Origin: CAVUCH01 sp963763095
GTDB lineage: Bacteria; Acidobacteriota; Vicinamibacteria; Vicinamibacterales; JAENWD01
Direction of reading: 5' to 3'
DNA: 64,000 nucleotides
NCBI GenBank assembly: GCA_963763095.1
Contig: CAVXNR010000013.1
Coordinates: 1 to 64,000, forward strand
Shown here: positions 8,551 to 17,419 of the stretch, one piece after another
Position numbering within the stretch: the first letter of the stretch is position 1
Layout of the letters: each line of letters starts with the position of its first letter
Program-made: the position numbers and the translations under genes
Notes under the pieces: generated by a model
The model's input: only the letters and a program-made list of their open reading frames with translations
The model's database searches: none
Told to the model about the DNA's origin: nothing

Positions 8551-9502
8551 AGCCGCGGGGCACCAGGAATCGCGCGGCGCGCGGCAGGATCGTGTAGCGG
8601 CACGACGTCGCATCGAGCACCTGGCCGTCCGTGTTGACCTTGATGACGCGGTCGAACTGCAGGCGCAGGTCGCGCGTGCGGAAATAGCTGACGCGGGGGT
8701 CGTCCAGGTGGTCGCCACGTGCGACTTGCCGCAGCAGCCCCACGAACTCCAGCGTCGGCATCGCTTCGATCACGCAGACGTCCAGCCAGCCGTCGTCGAT
8801 CACCGCTTCAGGCGCGATCAGGCGCCCTCCTCCGATCAGGCGGGAGTTGCACACCGCGAACAGCTGCAGGTCGACGTCGTGTGCGGCGAGGCCGGCTGGT
8901 GAGTCGCGGCGCACGGCGTCGAGCGTGTCGCTCGGATGGAGCACGTGTGAGTCGCCGATCGGCTCGATGCGCGCGCGCACCGGTTCATACGACAGCAGCG
9001 TCTGCGCGCCGCCAATCAGGTAGGCGAGCCGGCCCGCAACCGTCTTGAGCTCGGGGGTGACTGCTTCCGAGACCTCCGCGACGAAGCCTCCGGCAGACAC
9101 ATTGACGAACACGCGGTCGTCGAGCCGGCCCACATCCACGGGGATCACGTGCCCCTCGGCGAAGGCCTCCACAGCTGCGTCGACGTCGGGCGGGATGCCG
9201 ATGACGGCGGCGAAGTCGTTGCCGGTGCCGAGAGGAAGGAGCCCGAACACGACATCACCGAGCCGGCCGCTCGCGTATACGCCGTTCATCACTTCGTTCA
9301 GGGTGCCGTCGCCACCCGCAACGAACAGCTGCGTTTCACCGTCGCTGGCCGCGAAGAAGCCCGCCCGTTCCCCGTCGCCGGGCCCGGTGGTGATCGTGAT
9401 GTCGACATTTCCGAAGCGCCCGCGCAGCAGTTCGTTGATACGAGTCACGAGCGCGGAGCCTTCGTCCGTGCCGGCGACGGGATTGAGGATCAAGCGAGAC
9501 AT
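8549..9502 (-). CDS. diacylglycerol/lipid kinase family protein (DagK/YegS-like)
   Basis: A 317-residue protein starting MSRLILNPVAG, the conserved first strand of the DAGK catalytic domain, followed by the nucleotide-binding motif GGDGTLNEVMNG near residue 65 and PLGTGNDFA near residue 96. The C-terminal half has the conserved VFVNVSAGGF and CNSRLIGGGRLIAPEA motifs. Members phosphorylate diacylglycerol, sphingoid bases or other lipids with ATP at the membrane. The exact lipid is not predictable. The stop codon lies in the edge of repeat copy A. Confidence 0.9.
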   Translation of the reverse strand: MSRLILNPVAGTDEGSALVTRINELLRGRFGNVDITITTGPGDGERAGFFAASDGETQLFVAGGDGTLNEVMNGVYASGRLGDVVFGLLPLGTGNDFAAVIGIPPDVDAAVEAFAEGHVIPVDVGRLDDRVFVNVSAGGFVAEVSEAVTPELKTVAGRLAYLIGGAQTLLSYEPVRARIEPIGDSHVLHPSDTLDAVRRDSPAGLAAHDVDLQLFAVCNSRLIGGGRLIAPEAVIDDGWLDVCVIEAMPTLEFVGLLRQVARGDHLDDPRVSYFRTRDLRLQFDRVIKVNTDGQVLDATSCRYTILPRAARFLVPRG

Positions 9503-9544
9503 CAGCGGTGCGGCTGAGGGAGCCCGGGCATCGAGATGCGCGCG

Positions 9545-10317
9545 CTACCGGCGCGTCAAGACCGGGTACGGGTCGACGGGGTTGCCTTGCCACCAGCGCT
9601 GCTCGGGCGTGAGCTTGAAGATGGCGAAGTGAAGGTGAGGCGCATCGGCCTTCGCGTTGCCGGTGGAGCCCACGTATCCGACTACCTGCCCCTGGCTCAC
9701 CTGCTGCTTTTCGGCGAGCCCTCCCGCGTAGCTGTCGAGATGCGCGTAGTAGTAGCAATAACGCCGTGAGCGATCGAACTGGTAGATCGTCTTCCCGCCC
9801 CGCACGCTATAGAACAGTTTTACGATCTCCCCGTCCTCGACCGCCAGGACCGGCGTGCCCTTCGGCGCGAGCACGTCCAGGGCTTCGTGCTCGCCGGTAC
9901 CGCGCTGCGCGTGGAAGGTGGGTTGCAGTTCGGCGGCCTTCACCCCCTGGACCGGGATCACCAGACGGCGGTCTCGGAGGTCCGCCGGCAACGCCGCGCC
10001 GGCGTCCGTGCTCGCGGGGGGCGCGGTATCTGTGCTCGCCGGGGGGTAGTGCCGGGTCCTGGCAACACACCCAAGCTCGACTCCGGCCGCGGTACCGCCG
10101 CGGCGCCCGCGCCTGGTGGCGTGTCGGCCGGGAGCCCCGCCGGTTCGCGATACGTGCCCAAGGTCTCGATCGGCACATCGGGTCGCGGCGCCTCAGCGAC
10201 TCCCGCGGCGAGATCTTCAGGGCGCATCGGGCGCTCCCATGGACGAGCAGCCCAGAGGGCCGTCAGTGCTCCGAGGCAGAACGCCACGCCGATGATTGCA
10301 GCCAGGCGACGGCGCAC
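9545..10317 (-). pseudogene. M23 (LytM) peptidase with one-base frameshift
   Basis: Two frames together make one secreted M23 peptidase. The N-terminal frame starts at GTG 10317 with a signal-anchor helix (IIGVAFCLGALTALWAA) and a Pro/Ala/Thr-rich linker. The C-terminal frame carries the LytM domain with HEALD (first zinc ligands), YYYAHLDSY and HLHF, ending at 9545. The frames join naturally if one C is added to the run of six C on the coding strand (10041-10046), giving a repeated PPASTD linker. Such enzymes cleave peptidoglycan cross-bridges or act as scaffolds for amidases. The gene lies just after an L,D-transpeptidase gene on the same strand (gap 5 bp), so this is a cell-wall operon. 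The shift may be a sequencing error, since the domain is otherwise intact. Confidence 0.75.
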
Positions 10318-10322
10318 AGGAG

Positions 10323-11357
10323 TTACTCCTCGAACAGCACCCGCGTGCCCTTCGCGACAAGAGCGGCAACGCGCATTGCGTCCCAGTTCGTAAGCCGCAC
10401 ACAGTCGTGCGACTCGGTACGTCCGACCCGCGAGGGTTCAGGCGTGCCGTGCAGCCCGTAGTGTTCGCGCGTCAGGTCGATCCACATGACGCCAACCGGG
10501 CTGTTCGGCCCTGGTTGGATTGTCGCCTTCGCATGCGTCGGGTCGGCGTCCCAGAACAGCTCGGGGCTGTAATGGAAGACCGGGTTCGGCCAGAGGCCGG
10601 TGATGGCCCACTCACCAATCGGCAGCGCGTCGTGCTCGCTGCCGACCGTCACCGGGGCCTGCAGAAAGTGCGTGCCGTCTTCACCGACCACCCGCAGCGT
10701 TCTGAGGCTTTTCGAGACGGTGAGGACCACGACCGGCCCGCCCGCGGTGCCGCCCGGCGCCAACGGCGAGGGCGGCGGAACGTTCGGTACGCGGATCATC
10801 TCGCCCACCGTGGTGAAGGTCGCACCGGGGTTGAGGCGCTGCAGCAGGGTGGGGCTCGCGTGGAATCGTTCGCCGAACATCTCGAGCGGCGTGCGATACC
10901 CGAGCGCCGCCAGGGCGGACTGCTCCATCAGATCGCCGGGAATATCGGGTACAAACGGTCCCGCGAGGTCAGCCTCGGTGATCCGGTATTCCGTCAGGAC
11001 GTGGCCAGCCGCATCGGCGCCGAGCGCGTGCATGAGTTCGGAAGACGGACGCCCGGTCTCGGGCAGCTTGCGCTCGCGCTGAAAGCCCGTGAGCGCGCGT
11101 CGCAGGTTGTAGCCGGACGCGCCATCGATCTCGCCCGGCGAGAAGCCCGCGCGATCGAGCAGCACCTGCAGCACCAGCGCCGCAGACGGCGGCTTCCCGT
11201 CAGGGGGCACGGGCGGTATCCCTGCGAGCGGCGGAACGGCTTCCCCGCTTGCTGGCGGCGAAAGCGGCAGGTCAGACGGCTCCATTACAGCCGCCGTGGA
11301 GCAGACAGGGGCGAACGCAAGCAACGAGAGAACGAGGATGGGGAGCGGCACCCGCAT
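10323..11357 (-). CDS. L,D-transpeptidase (YkuD) with peptidoglycan-binding domain
   Basis: A 344-residue exported protein. Residues 1-23 (MRVPLPILVLSLLAFAPVCS) are a signal peptide. A PG_binding_1 domain covers about residues 55-105 (LLDRAGFSPGEIDG and ALTGFQRERKLP). A LysM-like segment follows at about 165-190. The YkuD catalytic domain occupies about 205-342 and ends with the HG and SHDCVRLTNWD active-site motif, in which Cys is the nucleophile. The usual motif is S-H-G-C; here Gly is Asp. The enzyme would form 3-3 cross-links or attach proteins to peptidoglycan in the periplasm. I chose the ATG at 11357 because the signal peptide begins there; the frame extends 41 codons upstream without protein-like character. 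It is followed closely by the M23 peptidase gene. Confidence 0.88.
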   Translation of the reverse strand: MRVPLPILVLSLLAFAPVCSTAAVMEPSDLPLSPPASGEAVPPLAGIPPVPPDGKPPSAALVLQVLLDRAGFSPGEIDGASGYNLRRALTGFQRERKLPETGRPSSELMHALGADAAGHVLTEYRITEADLAGPFVPDIPGDLMEQSALAALGYRTPLEMFGERFHASPTLLQRLNPGATFTTVGEMIRVPNVPPPSPLAPGGTAGGPVVVLTVSKSLRTLRVVGEDGTHFLQAPVTVGSEHDALPIGEWAITGLWPNPVFHYSPELFWDADPTHAKATIQPGPNSPVGVMWIDLTREHYGLHGTPEPSRVGRTESHDCVRLTNWDAMRVAALVAKGTRVLFEE

Positions 11358-11395
11358 GTCCCGCTGAATTGCAAGAAGGGGTCCGGGGCGTCGGT

Positions 11396-11819
11396 TCAGC
11401 CTCCGCTCACCGTCGCCGCAGTGCCATCCTGGCGACGGAGCATGCGGCGGACTTCGAGGACGAGCTCGTCGGGCAGACATGGCTTGGTGACAAACGCGTC
11501 GCAGCCCGCTAGGCGGGCACCCTCGGAAGCTCCGGCCAGGGCATGGCCCGTCAGCGCCACGACGGGAATGCCCTTCGTGCGGTCATCGCTCTTCAGCTGG
11601 CGCGTCGCGGCCCAGCCGTCCATGCCCGGGAGCGACAAATCCATGAGGATGACATCCGGCCGCAGCGCCAACGCCTTCTCGACCGCTTCGGTACCGGTGC
11701 CGGCCTCGACAACGCGGAATCCCGAGAAGCTCAGGGTACTCGGCGTACATCTCCCGCGCATCCTGATAGTCGTCGACGACGAGCACGAGGGGTTTTTCTT
11801 CGGTCATCGGCGTGCGCAT
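11396..11819 (-). pseudogene. stand-alone response-regulator receiver, frameshifted
   Basis: The N-terminal frame reads MRTPMTEEKPLVLVVDDYQD and DAREMYAEY, including the acidic pair of a CheY-like fold. The rest lies in another frame: LSFSGFRVVEAG, DVILMDLSLPGMDGW with the phospho-acceptor Asp, PVVALTGHA and the FVTKP Lys. Removing one C from the CCC complementary to 11734-11736 restores a complete receiver of about 135 residues without an output domain. Such proteins relay phosphate between kinases or act by protein contacts. As the protein is otherwise intact, the shift is either recent or an error. It lies upstream of the L,D-transpeptidase gene on the same strand. Confidence 0.72.
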
Positions 11820-11906
11820 TGGCGGGACGGGTCTGATTGTATGCGAAGAGCCGCCGGGCGTGACAGCGGTCGAACCGACCGCCGTACGCTCTGGTACCAT
11901 GACGCG

Positions 11907-12410
11907 ATGGCCAGTGTTGCGTCATTCGACATCACGTCCACCGTGGATCTGCAGGAAGTGGACAACGCCCTGAACCAGGCCCGTAAGGAAGTCGCGCAGC
12001 GGTACGACTTCAAGGGCGCACGCGCGGAGATCGAGTTCAAGCCGGCCGACAAGACGCTGGTGCTGACCGCCGACGACCGCATGAAGATGGAGGCGCTCTG
12101 GGAAATCGTGCAGACGCGCCTGGTGCGCCGCAGCGTACCGGTCAAGAACTTCAAGGCTGGCGAGATCGAATCCGGCTCCGGCGGCACCGTGCGGCGGACC
12201 ATCGAAATGCAGCAGGGCATCTCGAGCGACGCCGCGCGCGAGATCGTGAAGTTCCTGAAGGACCAGAAAGTGAAGAAGGTGCAGGCCGCGATCCAGGCCG
12301 ATCAGGTGCGCGTCAGCGCTCCGTCGAAGGACGACCTGCAGGAAGCGATGCGCCTGCTCCGCGGGCACGACTTCGGCATCGAGCTGCAGTTTGGGAATTA
12401 TCGGTCGTAG
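11907..12410 (+). CDS. yajQ: YajQ family nucleotide-binding protein
   Basis: A 167-residue protein matching the whole length of the YajQ family (about 163 residues). The conserved N-terminus FDITSTVDLQEVDNA, the RYDFKG segment, and the C-terminal HDFGIELQFGNYR are all present. The fold is a duplicated ferredoxin-like domain; homologues bind cyclic di-GMP and other nucleotides and can act as transcription co-factors. The ATG at 11907 is followed by the typical short leader MASVAS. It converges on the DUF4956 gene with an inverted heptamer array in between. Confidence 0.95.
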   Translation: MASVASFDITSTVDLQEVDNALNQARKEVAQRYDFKGARAEIEFKPADKTLVLTADDRMKMEALWEIVQTRLVRRSVPVKNFKAGEIESGSGGTVRRTIEMQQGISSDAAREIVKFLKDQKVKKVQAAIQADQVRVSAPSKDDLQEAMRLLRGHDFGIELQFGNYRS

Positions 12411-12421
12411 ACGGTGGATCC

Positions 12422-12513
12422 GGCGCTGGGCGCTGCGCACAAGAACCGGGCATGGAGGCCCGCCGGACACCAAGTTCCCGCTCCCGCCGAGAGCCCAACG
12501 CCCAGCGCCCAGA
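12422..12513. repeat. inverted heptamer array, locus 1
   Basis: Two copies of GGCGCTG (12422-12435) face three units of GCCCAAC, GCCCAGC and GCCCAGA (12493-12513). The two sides share the 10-bp complement CAGCGCCCAG. The array fills the gap between the stops of yajQ (12410) and the DUF4956 gene (12543). A stem could form across it, so termination is possible. Confidence 0.6.
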
Positions 12514-12542
12514 GCCGGCGCGCAGCCCTACGCCGCAGCGCC

Positions 12543-13307
12543 CTACGCCTTAGCCTTCTTCTCCTCCCACCCCACGGCCGTTGGTTTACCCGCCGGGAGA
12601 TCCCGGATTCTGCTCGAGAGACGATCGGTGCCGTTCGACAGCGGGAGCTGGACCTCGTAGCAGAGTTCCTCGGGAGACTCGGTCCGCAGCTCGAAATCTA
12701 TCTGCTGACGGCGCAGCAGCTGCTCGAGCGCAGGCCGGAGGTCTTCCGGTTGTTCGGCCGACACTTTGAGCAGGAACAGCTTGCGCCGCTCCGGCTCGAG
12801 TGACTCGATGATCCACAGCATCCCGAGCACGAAGAACGTGCCGACCGCTGCGAGCGCGTACAGGCCGACGCCCGACGCGAGCCCGATCGAGAGGGTCGAC
12901 AACATCACACCCGCGTCTTTGGGGTCGTCCACCTTCGCGCGGTACCTCACGAGGCTCGCGGCGCCGACGATCCCGAACGCGCGCGCCAGGCTCGCGCCGA
13001 CCACGAGCATCACGATGGCACCCACGACGGCGAGGATCATCTGCGTCTGGATCACCGCCGCATTGCGCGGCGGCGTGCCCCGGCGACGCGGCCTGAACGC
13101 CAGCACGGCGCCGAGCACGGCCGCAATCGGCAGGCTCACGAGCGCGGTGCGGATGGACTCGAGCTGCTCGTGCAGGTTCCAGTGCGCCGGACTATCGGCA
13201 GCCTGTCCGCCACCCGCTGGCTGCAGCGGGTGCGCCGGCTGCTGCGCGGCTGCGGTCACGTTACCAAGCGCGCACAGCGCCACGACGATCCACACGCGTA
13301 CGATCAC
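12543..13307 (-). CDS. DUF4956 membrane protein
   Basis: A 254-residue protein. A signal-like hydrophobic start (IVRVWIVVALCALGNVTAAA) is followed by a helix near residues 50-65 and a compact DUF4956 region at about 85-170: paired helices, then GIVGAASLVRYRAKVDDPKD, which is the family signature, then a further membrane helix (GLYALAAVGTFFVLGMLWII). The C-terminal 80 residues form a soluble domain in the cytoplasm. GTG at 13307 is chosen as start: it overlaps the stop of the upstream gene by TGA/GTG, a translational coupling arrangement. In other bacteria DUF4956 genes cluster with CotH-type kinases and VTC-like polyphosphate polymerases; the partner here is the kinase-like lipoprotein upstream. 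The function is unknown. Confidence 0.82.
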   Translation of the reverse strand: MIVRVWIVVALCALGNVTAAAQQPAHPLQPAGGGQAADSPAHWNLHEQLESIRTALVSLPIAAVLGAVLAFRPRRRGTPPRNAAVIQTQMILAVVGAIVMLVVGASLARAFGIVGAASLVRYRAKVDDPKDAGVMLSTLSIGLASGVGLYALAAVGTFFVLGMLWIIESLEPERRKLFLLKVSAEQPEDLRPALEQLLRRQQIDFELRTESPEELCYEVQLPLSNGTDRLSSRIRDLPAGKPTAVGWEEKKAKA

Positions 13308-14263
13308 GACCGCTCCCCTCCGCTGCGCGTCTGCAGCGCCTGCCCTTCTGTAATCTTCTGCTGGATCCGCCGGATGAACCGCGCCGCCAGCGCCTCGTCG
13401 TACCCGCCGGCCCTGAACGCGTCCTTCCACTGCGCGGGCGTCAGGCGCGCCAGCCGGTTGCACATCCACACCACATCGTCTGGTGTGATGACGCGCAGCA
13501 GTTCCTGGTGGCGTCCACGGAACGCGAACTTCACGCGGCCACCGTTTACGCCGGTGATGAAGCCGTGCGGCTCGAACGCCTCGATGTCATTGCGTTTCGG
13601 ATCCATTCGGCCGGTCGTCCCGAGCGTGGCGCCAAGGTCCTTCACGGCATACCAGCGCCCGACAACGTGACCGCCCTTCAGCCGCTCGTACACCGCATTG
13701 TTGTCGTCCTTCAGGTCGGTGCTGTTGAGAATCATCATCAGCACGAGCAGCCCACGGTACGCCTGCGTCCCGACGAACGGATTCTCGTGCCACCCCCAGA
13801 TGCCGGCGCTCTTCAGGGTCGGCAGCTTGGGCCGGAAGCGGCCCCCGTGTTCGAGGCGGCGCGCCTCGCCCTCACGCCAGTGCCAGCGGGCCAGATACGC
13901 ATTCGGCGGCTGCTGGTACCCCATCGCCCACACGATCCGTGAAGCGGTCACCTCGCTCTGCGCCTCGTCGCCGATCTTCACGCTCCATTCGACGCCGGAC
14001 TCGTCTTCGACGTCGTAGCTGATGCTGAAGCCGGTCGTGTCGGTCGCCTTCACTGTATAGACGGCTTTCGGATCGGGTTGCCCCTCGCGTCCTGCCACGC
14101 CATGGAAGAGATCCCGGGATCGGGGATTCACGTCTTCCCAGAACTCTGCCATCTCACGGGGCCCCAGCGGCCCCGGGACGGTCGATCGGATGGCAGGCGC
14201 ACACCCGATTGCCCATACGGCGACCACCGTCAGGACGGCGCTCATGTAACCTCGGCTGCTCAT
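13304..14263 (-). CDS. lipoprotein with protein-kinase-like motifs, unknown
   Basis: A 319-residue protein. Residues 7-21 form a lipoprotein signal (AVLTVVAVWAIGC) with Cys21 as the lipidated residue, so it is probably anchored on the periplasmic face. The body has the pattern of a divergent kinase fold: VKIG with Lys96, Glu104 in a following helix, STDLKDDNN with Asp183, Lys185 and Asn188/189, then KDLG with Asp209-Leu-Gly. These would correspond to the beta3 Lys, the helix-C Glu, the catalytic loop and the DFG-like metal site. I do not recognise a named family. The start at ATG 14263 has GGTGGA upstream; an ATG at residue 7 would also keep the signal. It is coupled by overlap with the DUF4956 gene. 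Confidence 0.65.
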   Translation of the reverse strand: MSSRGYMSAVLTVVAVWAIGCAPAIRSTVPGPLGPREMAEFWEDVNPRSRDLFHGVAGREGQPDPKAVYTVKATDTTGFSISYDVEDESGVEWSVKIGDEAQSEVTASRIVWAMGYQQPPNAYLARWHWREGEARRLEHGGRFRPKLPTLKSAGIWGWHENPFVGTQAYRGLLVLMMILNSTDLKDDNNAVYERLKGGHVVGRWYAVKDLGATLGTTGRMDPKRNDIEAFEPHGFITGVNGGRVKFAFRGRHQELLRVITPDDVVWMCNRLARLTPAQWKDAFRAGGYDEALAARFIRRIQQKITEGQALQTRSGGERS

Positions 14264-14336
14264 ATGTCCACCGTCAGCAAGGGCTGTTCCAATGCCCAGC
14301 AGTATGGGCCCGTGGCACGCGACTTGAACGTCTTTG

Positions 14337-17303
14337 ATGCCCCTCATCACACCCGCAGGTCAGACGTCCACCGAACTCCCGGTGTCGGCAGCGGCTCCGA
14401 GGGACGAGGTGGAAACGCGCCGCCGCATCCCGGCCTCGACGTATCGCCTCCAGTTCCACGCCGGTTTCACCTTCGCGCATGCCACGGCGCTCATCCCGTA
14501 CCTTCACGCGCTGGGAATTACGGACTGCTACTGCTCGTCGTACCTGCAGGCGGTCGCCGGCAGCCTTCACGGCTACGATGTGGCCGATCCGACCGCACTC
14601 AACCCCGAGGTGGGCACCGAAGACCACTTCCGGCGTTTCGTGGACGCGCTCAAGGCTCACGGCATGAGCCAAATGCTCGACGTGGTGCCCAATCATATGG
14701 GCATTGCCCGGTCGGCGAACCGCTGGTGGCAGGACGTGCTCGAGAACGGCCCCAGCTCGAGGTATGCGAAGATCTTCGATATCGACTGGCAGCCGCTGAA
14801 GCCCGAGCTCGCCTATAAGGTGCTGCTGCCGATCCTCGGCGACCAGTACGGCACGGTGCTCGAGGGCGGTGAGATCCGCCTTGTATACCAGGACGGCGCG
14901 TTCTGTTTCCGCTACTTCGAAACCACGCTCCCCGCGGCGCCACGATCGTATGTCCGGATCCTCCGCCACCGCGTCGACGTGCTGACGCACGACCTGGGCG
15001 ACGAGCATCCGGATCTGATCGAGCTGCTCAGCATCATCACGAGCCTGGAACGCCTGCCGACGCGTGAAGAGCAGGACCCGGAGCGCCTAGCCGAACGGCA
15101 GCGCGAGAAGGAGGTGGCCAAGCGGCGCCTGGGCGAGCTCGTGCGACGCAGCGAGGCCATCGAGGCCTTCATCGCGGAGAACGTGCGGCTGTTCAATGGG
15201 CAGCCCGGCGTGCCGTCCAGCGTCGACCTCCTCGACTCGCTGCTCGGCGAGCAGGCATACCGCCTCTCACATTGGCGCGTGGCGTCGGAAGAGATCAACT
15301 ACCGCCGCTTCTTCGACATCAACGAGCTGGCCGCCGTGCGGATGGAGGACCCGGAGGTCTTCGAGGAGGCGCATCGCCTGGTGTTCCGGCTGCTGCGCGA
15401 GCGGGCGGTCACCGGGCTCCGGATCGATCACGTCGACGGGCTCTACGATCCGGGGGACTACCTGCGGCGTTTGCAGGCCCGCGCGCGCGAACTCGGGGCA
15501 GGCGGCGGCGTTCAGCCGATCTTCCTCGTCGTCGAGAAAATCCTCGCTCCGGACGAACCGCTGCCGGAGGGCTGGCCGGTTGATGGGACAACGGGGTACG
15601 AGTTCGCAAACGCGGTCAACGGCCTGCTGGTGCAGGCGGGAAACGCACGGGCGTTCGACGAGATCTACGCGCGCTTCACCGGTGACCGCACCACCTTTGC
15701 CGACCTTTCGTACCAGAAGAAGAAGCTGATCATGCAGGTCTCGATGGCCGGCGAGATGAACGTGCTGGCCCATCGCCTGAACCTGTTCTCGGAACGCAAC
15801 CGCCACTACCGCGACTTCACCCTGAACATCCTGGTGCACGCCATCCGTGAGATCATCGCGTGTTTCCCGGTGTACCGGACGTATGTCACGGCGGGATCGG
15901 AGCCGGTCAGCCCGCGTGACGCGCGGTATATCGATCGCGCCGTAGACGAGGCGAAGCGGCGCAATCCCGCCACTGCAAGGCAGGTGTTCGACTTCGTGCG
16001 CGACGTGCTCCTCAAGCGTGTGGACTACATCCCGGAGCAGGAGCGCGACGAGTACCTCCGGTTTGTCACTCGATTCCAGCAGACGACGAGCCCAGTGACG
16101 GCGAAGGGCATCGAGGACACCGCGTTCTACGTCTACAACAGGCTCGTGTCGCTCAACGAGGTAGGCGGCGAGCCCGCGCACTTCGGTGTGTCGCCCGACG
16201 ATCTGCACGGCTGGCTCGCGGAGCGGCAGCGGCGGTGGCCGTCGGCGCTCTCCACGACGTCCACGCACGACACCAAGCGCAGCGAGGACGTGCGGGCTCG
16301 CATCAGCGTGCTCTCCGAGATCCCGGGCGCCTGGAAGGCGGCACTGGCCCGCTGGTCCCGCTTCAACAAGCGGCACCACACGACTGTCCGTGGACACGCC
16401 GCGCCGGATCGCAACGAGGAGTACCTGCTCTACCAGACGCTGCTCGGCGCCTGGCCTCTGCAGGCGCTCGGGGGGGACCCGGGCGAGGAGTTCGTCACGC
16501 GCATCTGCGAGTACATGATCAAGGCGCTGCGCGAGGCGAAGCGCCACAGCAGTTGGCTGAACCCGAACCCCGCGTGGGAAGAGGCCGTCGGCAACTTCGT
16601 GCGCCAGATCCTCCACCCGGTGCGAGGCGCACGGTTCCTCGAGGACGTCCGACCGATCGCAGCCCGCGTCGCTCAGAGCGGGATGTGGAACAGCCTCACC
16701 CAGACGCTCATCAAGGTCACGGCGCCAGGCATACCGGATTTCTACCAGGGCACCGAGGTGTGGAACCTGAGCCTCGTGGATCCCGACAACCGGCGCCCGG
16801 TCGACTTCGAGTGCAGGCAGCGGCTGCTGTCGCAACTGCCCCGTCTGGACGACGACGCCCAGGGGGTGCGGCGCGAGGCGGATGCGTCATCGCCCGTCGA
16901 CGACCTCGTGACGTCCCGAGCGAATGGCCGGATCAAGCTGTACGTCACCGCTACCGCCCTGCGCGCCCGGCGCGCGGACCCGGACCTCTATCTGCACGGC
17001 GACTACCTTCCTCTGACGGTCTCCGGTGCCCGCGCGGCACACGTCTTCGCGTTCGCGCGAACGCTCGAGGGCCGCGCCGTCGTGGTGATTGTCCCCCGTC
17101 TCACGGCCACGCTGCTGCAGGACCCCGCAACGCCACCGGTCGGCCGGCGGGTGTGGGCCGACACGCGCGTGCTGCTGCCGGAGAGCATCGGGCGGCAGGC
17201 CTGGCGGGATGGGTTCACCCACCACGTCATTCCGGACGGCCACATCGAGGTCGCTGACGCCCTCCAGCGATTTCCAGTCGCGCTCCTGAGCCGGGTCGGA
17301 TAG
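14337..17303 (+). CDS. treY: malto-oligosyltrehalose synthase
   Basis: A 988-residue GH13 enzyme that converts the reducing-end alpha-1,4 bond of maltodextrins to an alpha,alpha-1,1 bond, making maltooligosyl-trehalose for TreZ. The family start STYRLQF and GITDCYCSSYL, the DVVPNHMG motif, GLRIDHVDGLYDP with the nucleophile Asp (near residue 363), VVEKILAPDEPLPEGW with the acid/base Glu (near 398) and the STHDTKRSEDVRARI motif (near 640) are all visible. The length is somewhat above the usual 700-900 because of an insert at about residues 240-320. The ATG at 14337 follows a TTG in the same frame; either could be used. No treZ or treX lies in the window. The start is 74 bp from the divergent lipoprotein gene. 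Confidence 0.95.
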   Translation: MPLITPAGQTSTELPVSAAAPRDEVETRRRIPASTYRLQFHAGFTFAHATALIPYLHALGITDCYCSSYLQAVAGSLHGYDVADPTALNPEVGTEDHFRRFVDALKAHGMSQMLDVVPNHMGIARSANRWWQDVLENGPSSRYAKIFDIDWQPLKPELAYKVLLPILGDQYGTVLEGGEIRLVYQDGAFCFRYFETTLPAAPRSYVRILRHRVDVLTHDLGDEHPDLIELLSIITSLERLPTREEQDPERLAERQREKEVAKRRLGELVRRSEAIEAFIAENVRLFNGQPGVPSSVDLLDSLLGEQAYRLSHWRVASEEINYRRFFDINELAAVRMEDPEVFEEAHRLVFRLLRERAVTGLRIDHVDGLYDPGDYLRRLQARARELGAGGGVQPIFLVVEKILAPDEPLPEGWPVDGTTGYEFANAVNGLLVQAGNARAFDEIYARFTGDRTTFADLSYQKKKLIMQVSMAGEMNVLAHRLNLFSERNRHYRDFTLNILVHAIREIIACFPVYRTYVTAGSEPVSPRDARYIDRAVDEAKRRNPATARQVFDFVRDVLLKRVDYIPEQERDEYLRFVTRFQQTTSPVTAKGIEDTAFYVYNRLVSLNEVGGEPAHFGVSPDDLHGWLAERQRRWPSALSTTSTHDTKRSEDVRARISVLSEIPGAWKAALARWSRFNKRHHTTVRGHAAPDRNEEYLLYQTLLGAWPLQALGGDPGEEFVTRICEYMIKALREAKRHSSWLNPNPAWEEAVGNFVRQILHPVRGARFLEDVRPIAARVAQSGMWNSLTQTLIKVTAPGIPDFYQGTEVWNLSLVDPDNRRPVDFECRQRLLSQLPRLDDDAQGVRREADASSPVDDLVTSRANGRIKLYVTATALRARRADPDLYLHGDYLPLTVSGARAAHVFAFARTLEGRAVVVIVPRLTATLLQDPATPPVGRRVWADTRVLLPESIGRQAWRDGFTHHVIPDGHIEVADALQRFPVALLSRVG

Positions 17304-17344
17304 CGTTCGATACTGCCAGGGCTCGTGCGCCGGCTGCCCGGTCC

Positions 17345-17385
17345 GATGTGGAGCCGGGACTTCAGTCCCGGCGATCGCCGGGCAC
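17345..17385. repeat. short palindrome, GCCGGGACT/AGTCCCGGC type
   Basis: Arms 17353-17361 and 17364-17372 pair exactly around a TC loop and follow the context GTGGA. The sequence resembles the REP-like family of the window (GTGGGGCAGGGCTTCAGCCC) in layout but uses a different stem. It lies between treY and the cardiolipin-synthase-like gene. Confidence 0.6.
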
Positions 17386-17419
17386 CTCCCGGAATGTCCG
17401 GGCGCCAGGAAGGGCGCAC

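Noticed and set aside
10296..12410. 704-codon frame ending in YajQ
   Set aside because: Only the last 167 codons are protein-like; the upstream part is antisense to the L,D-transpeptidase and receiver genes.
15267..16835. 522-codon open frame antisense to treY
   Set aside because: Shadow of treY; no motif, Val/Arg/His-rich.
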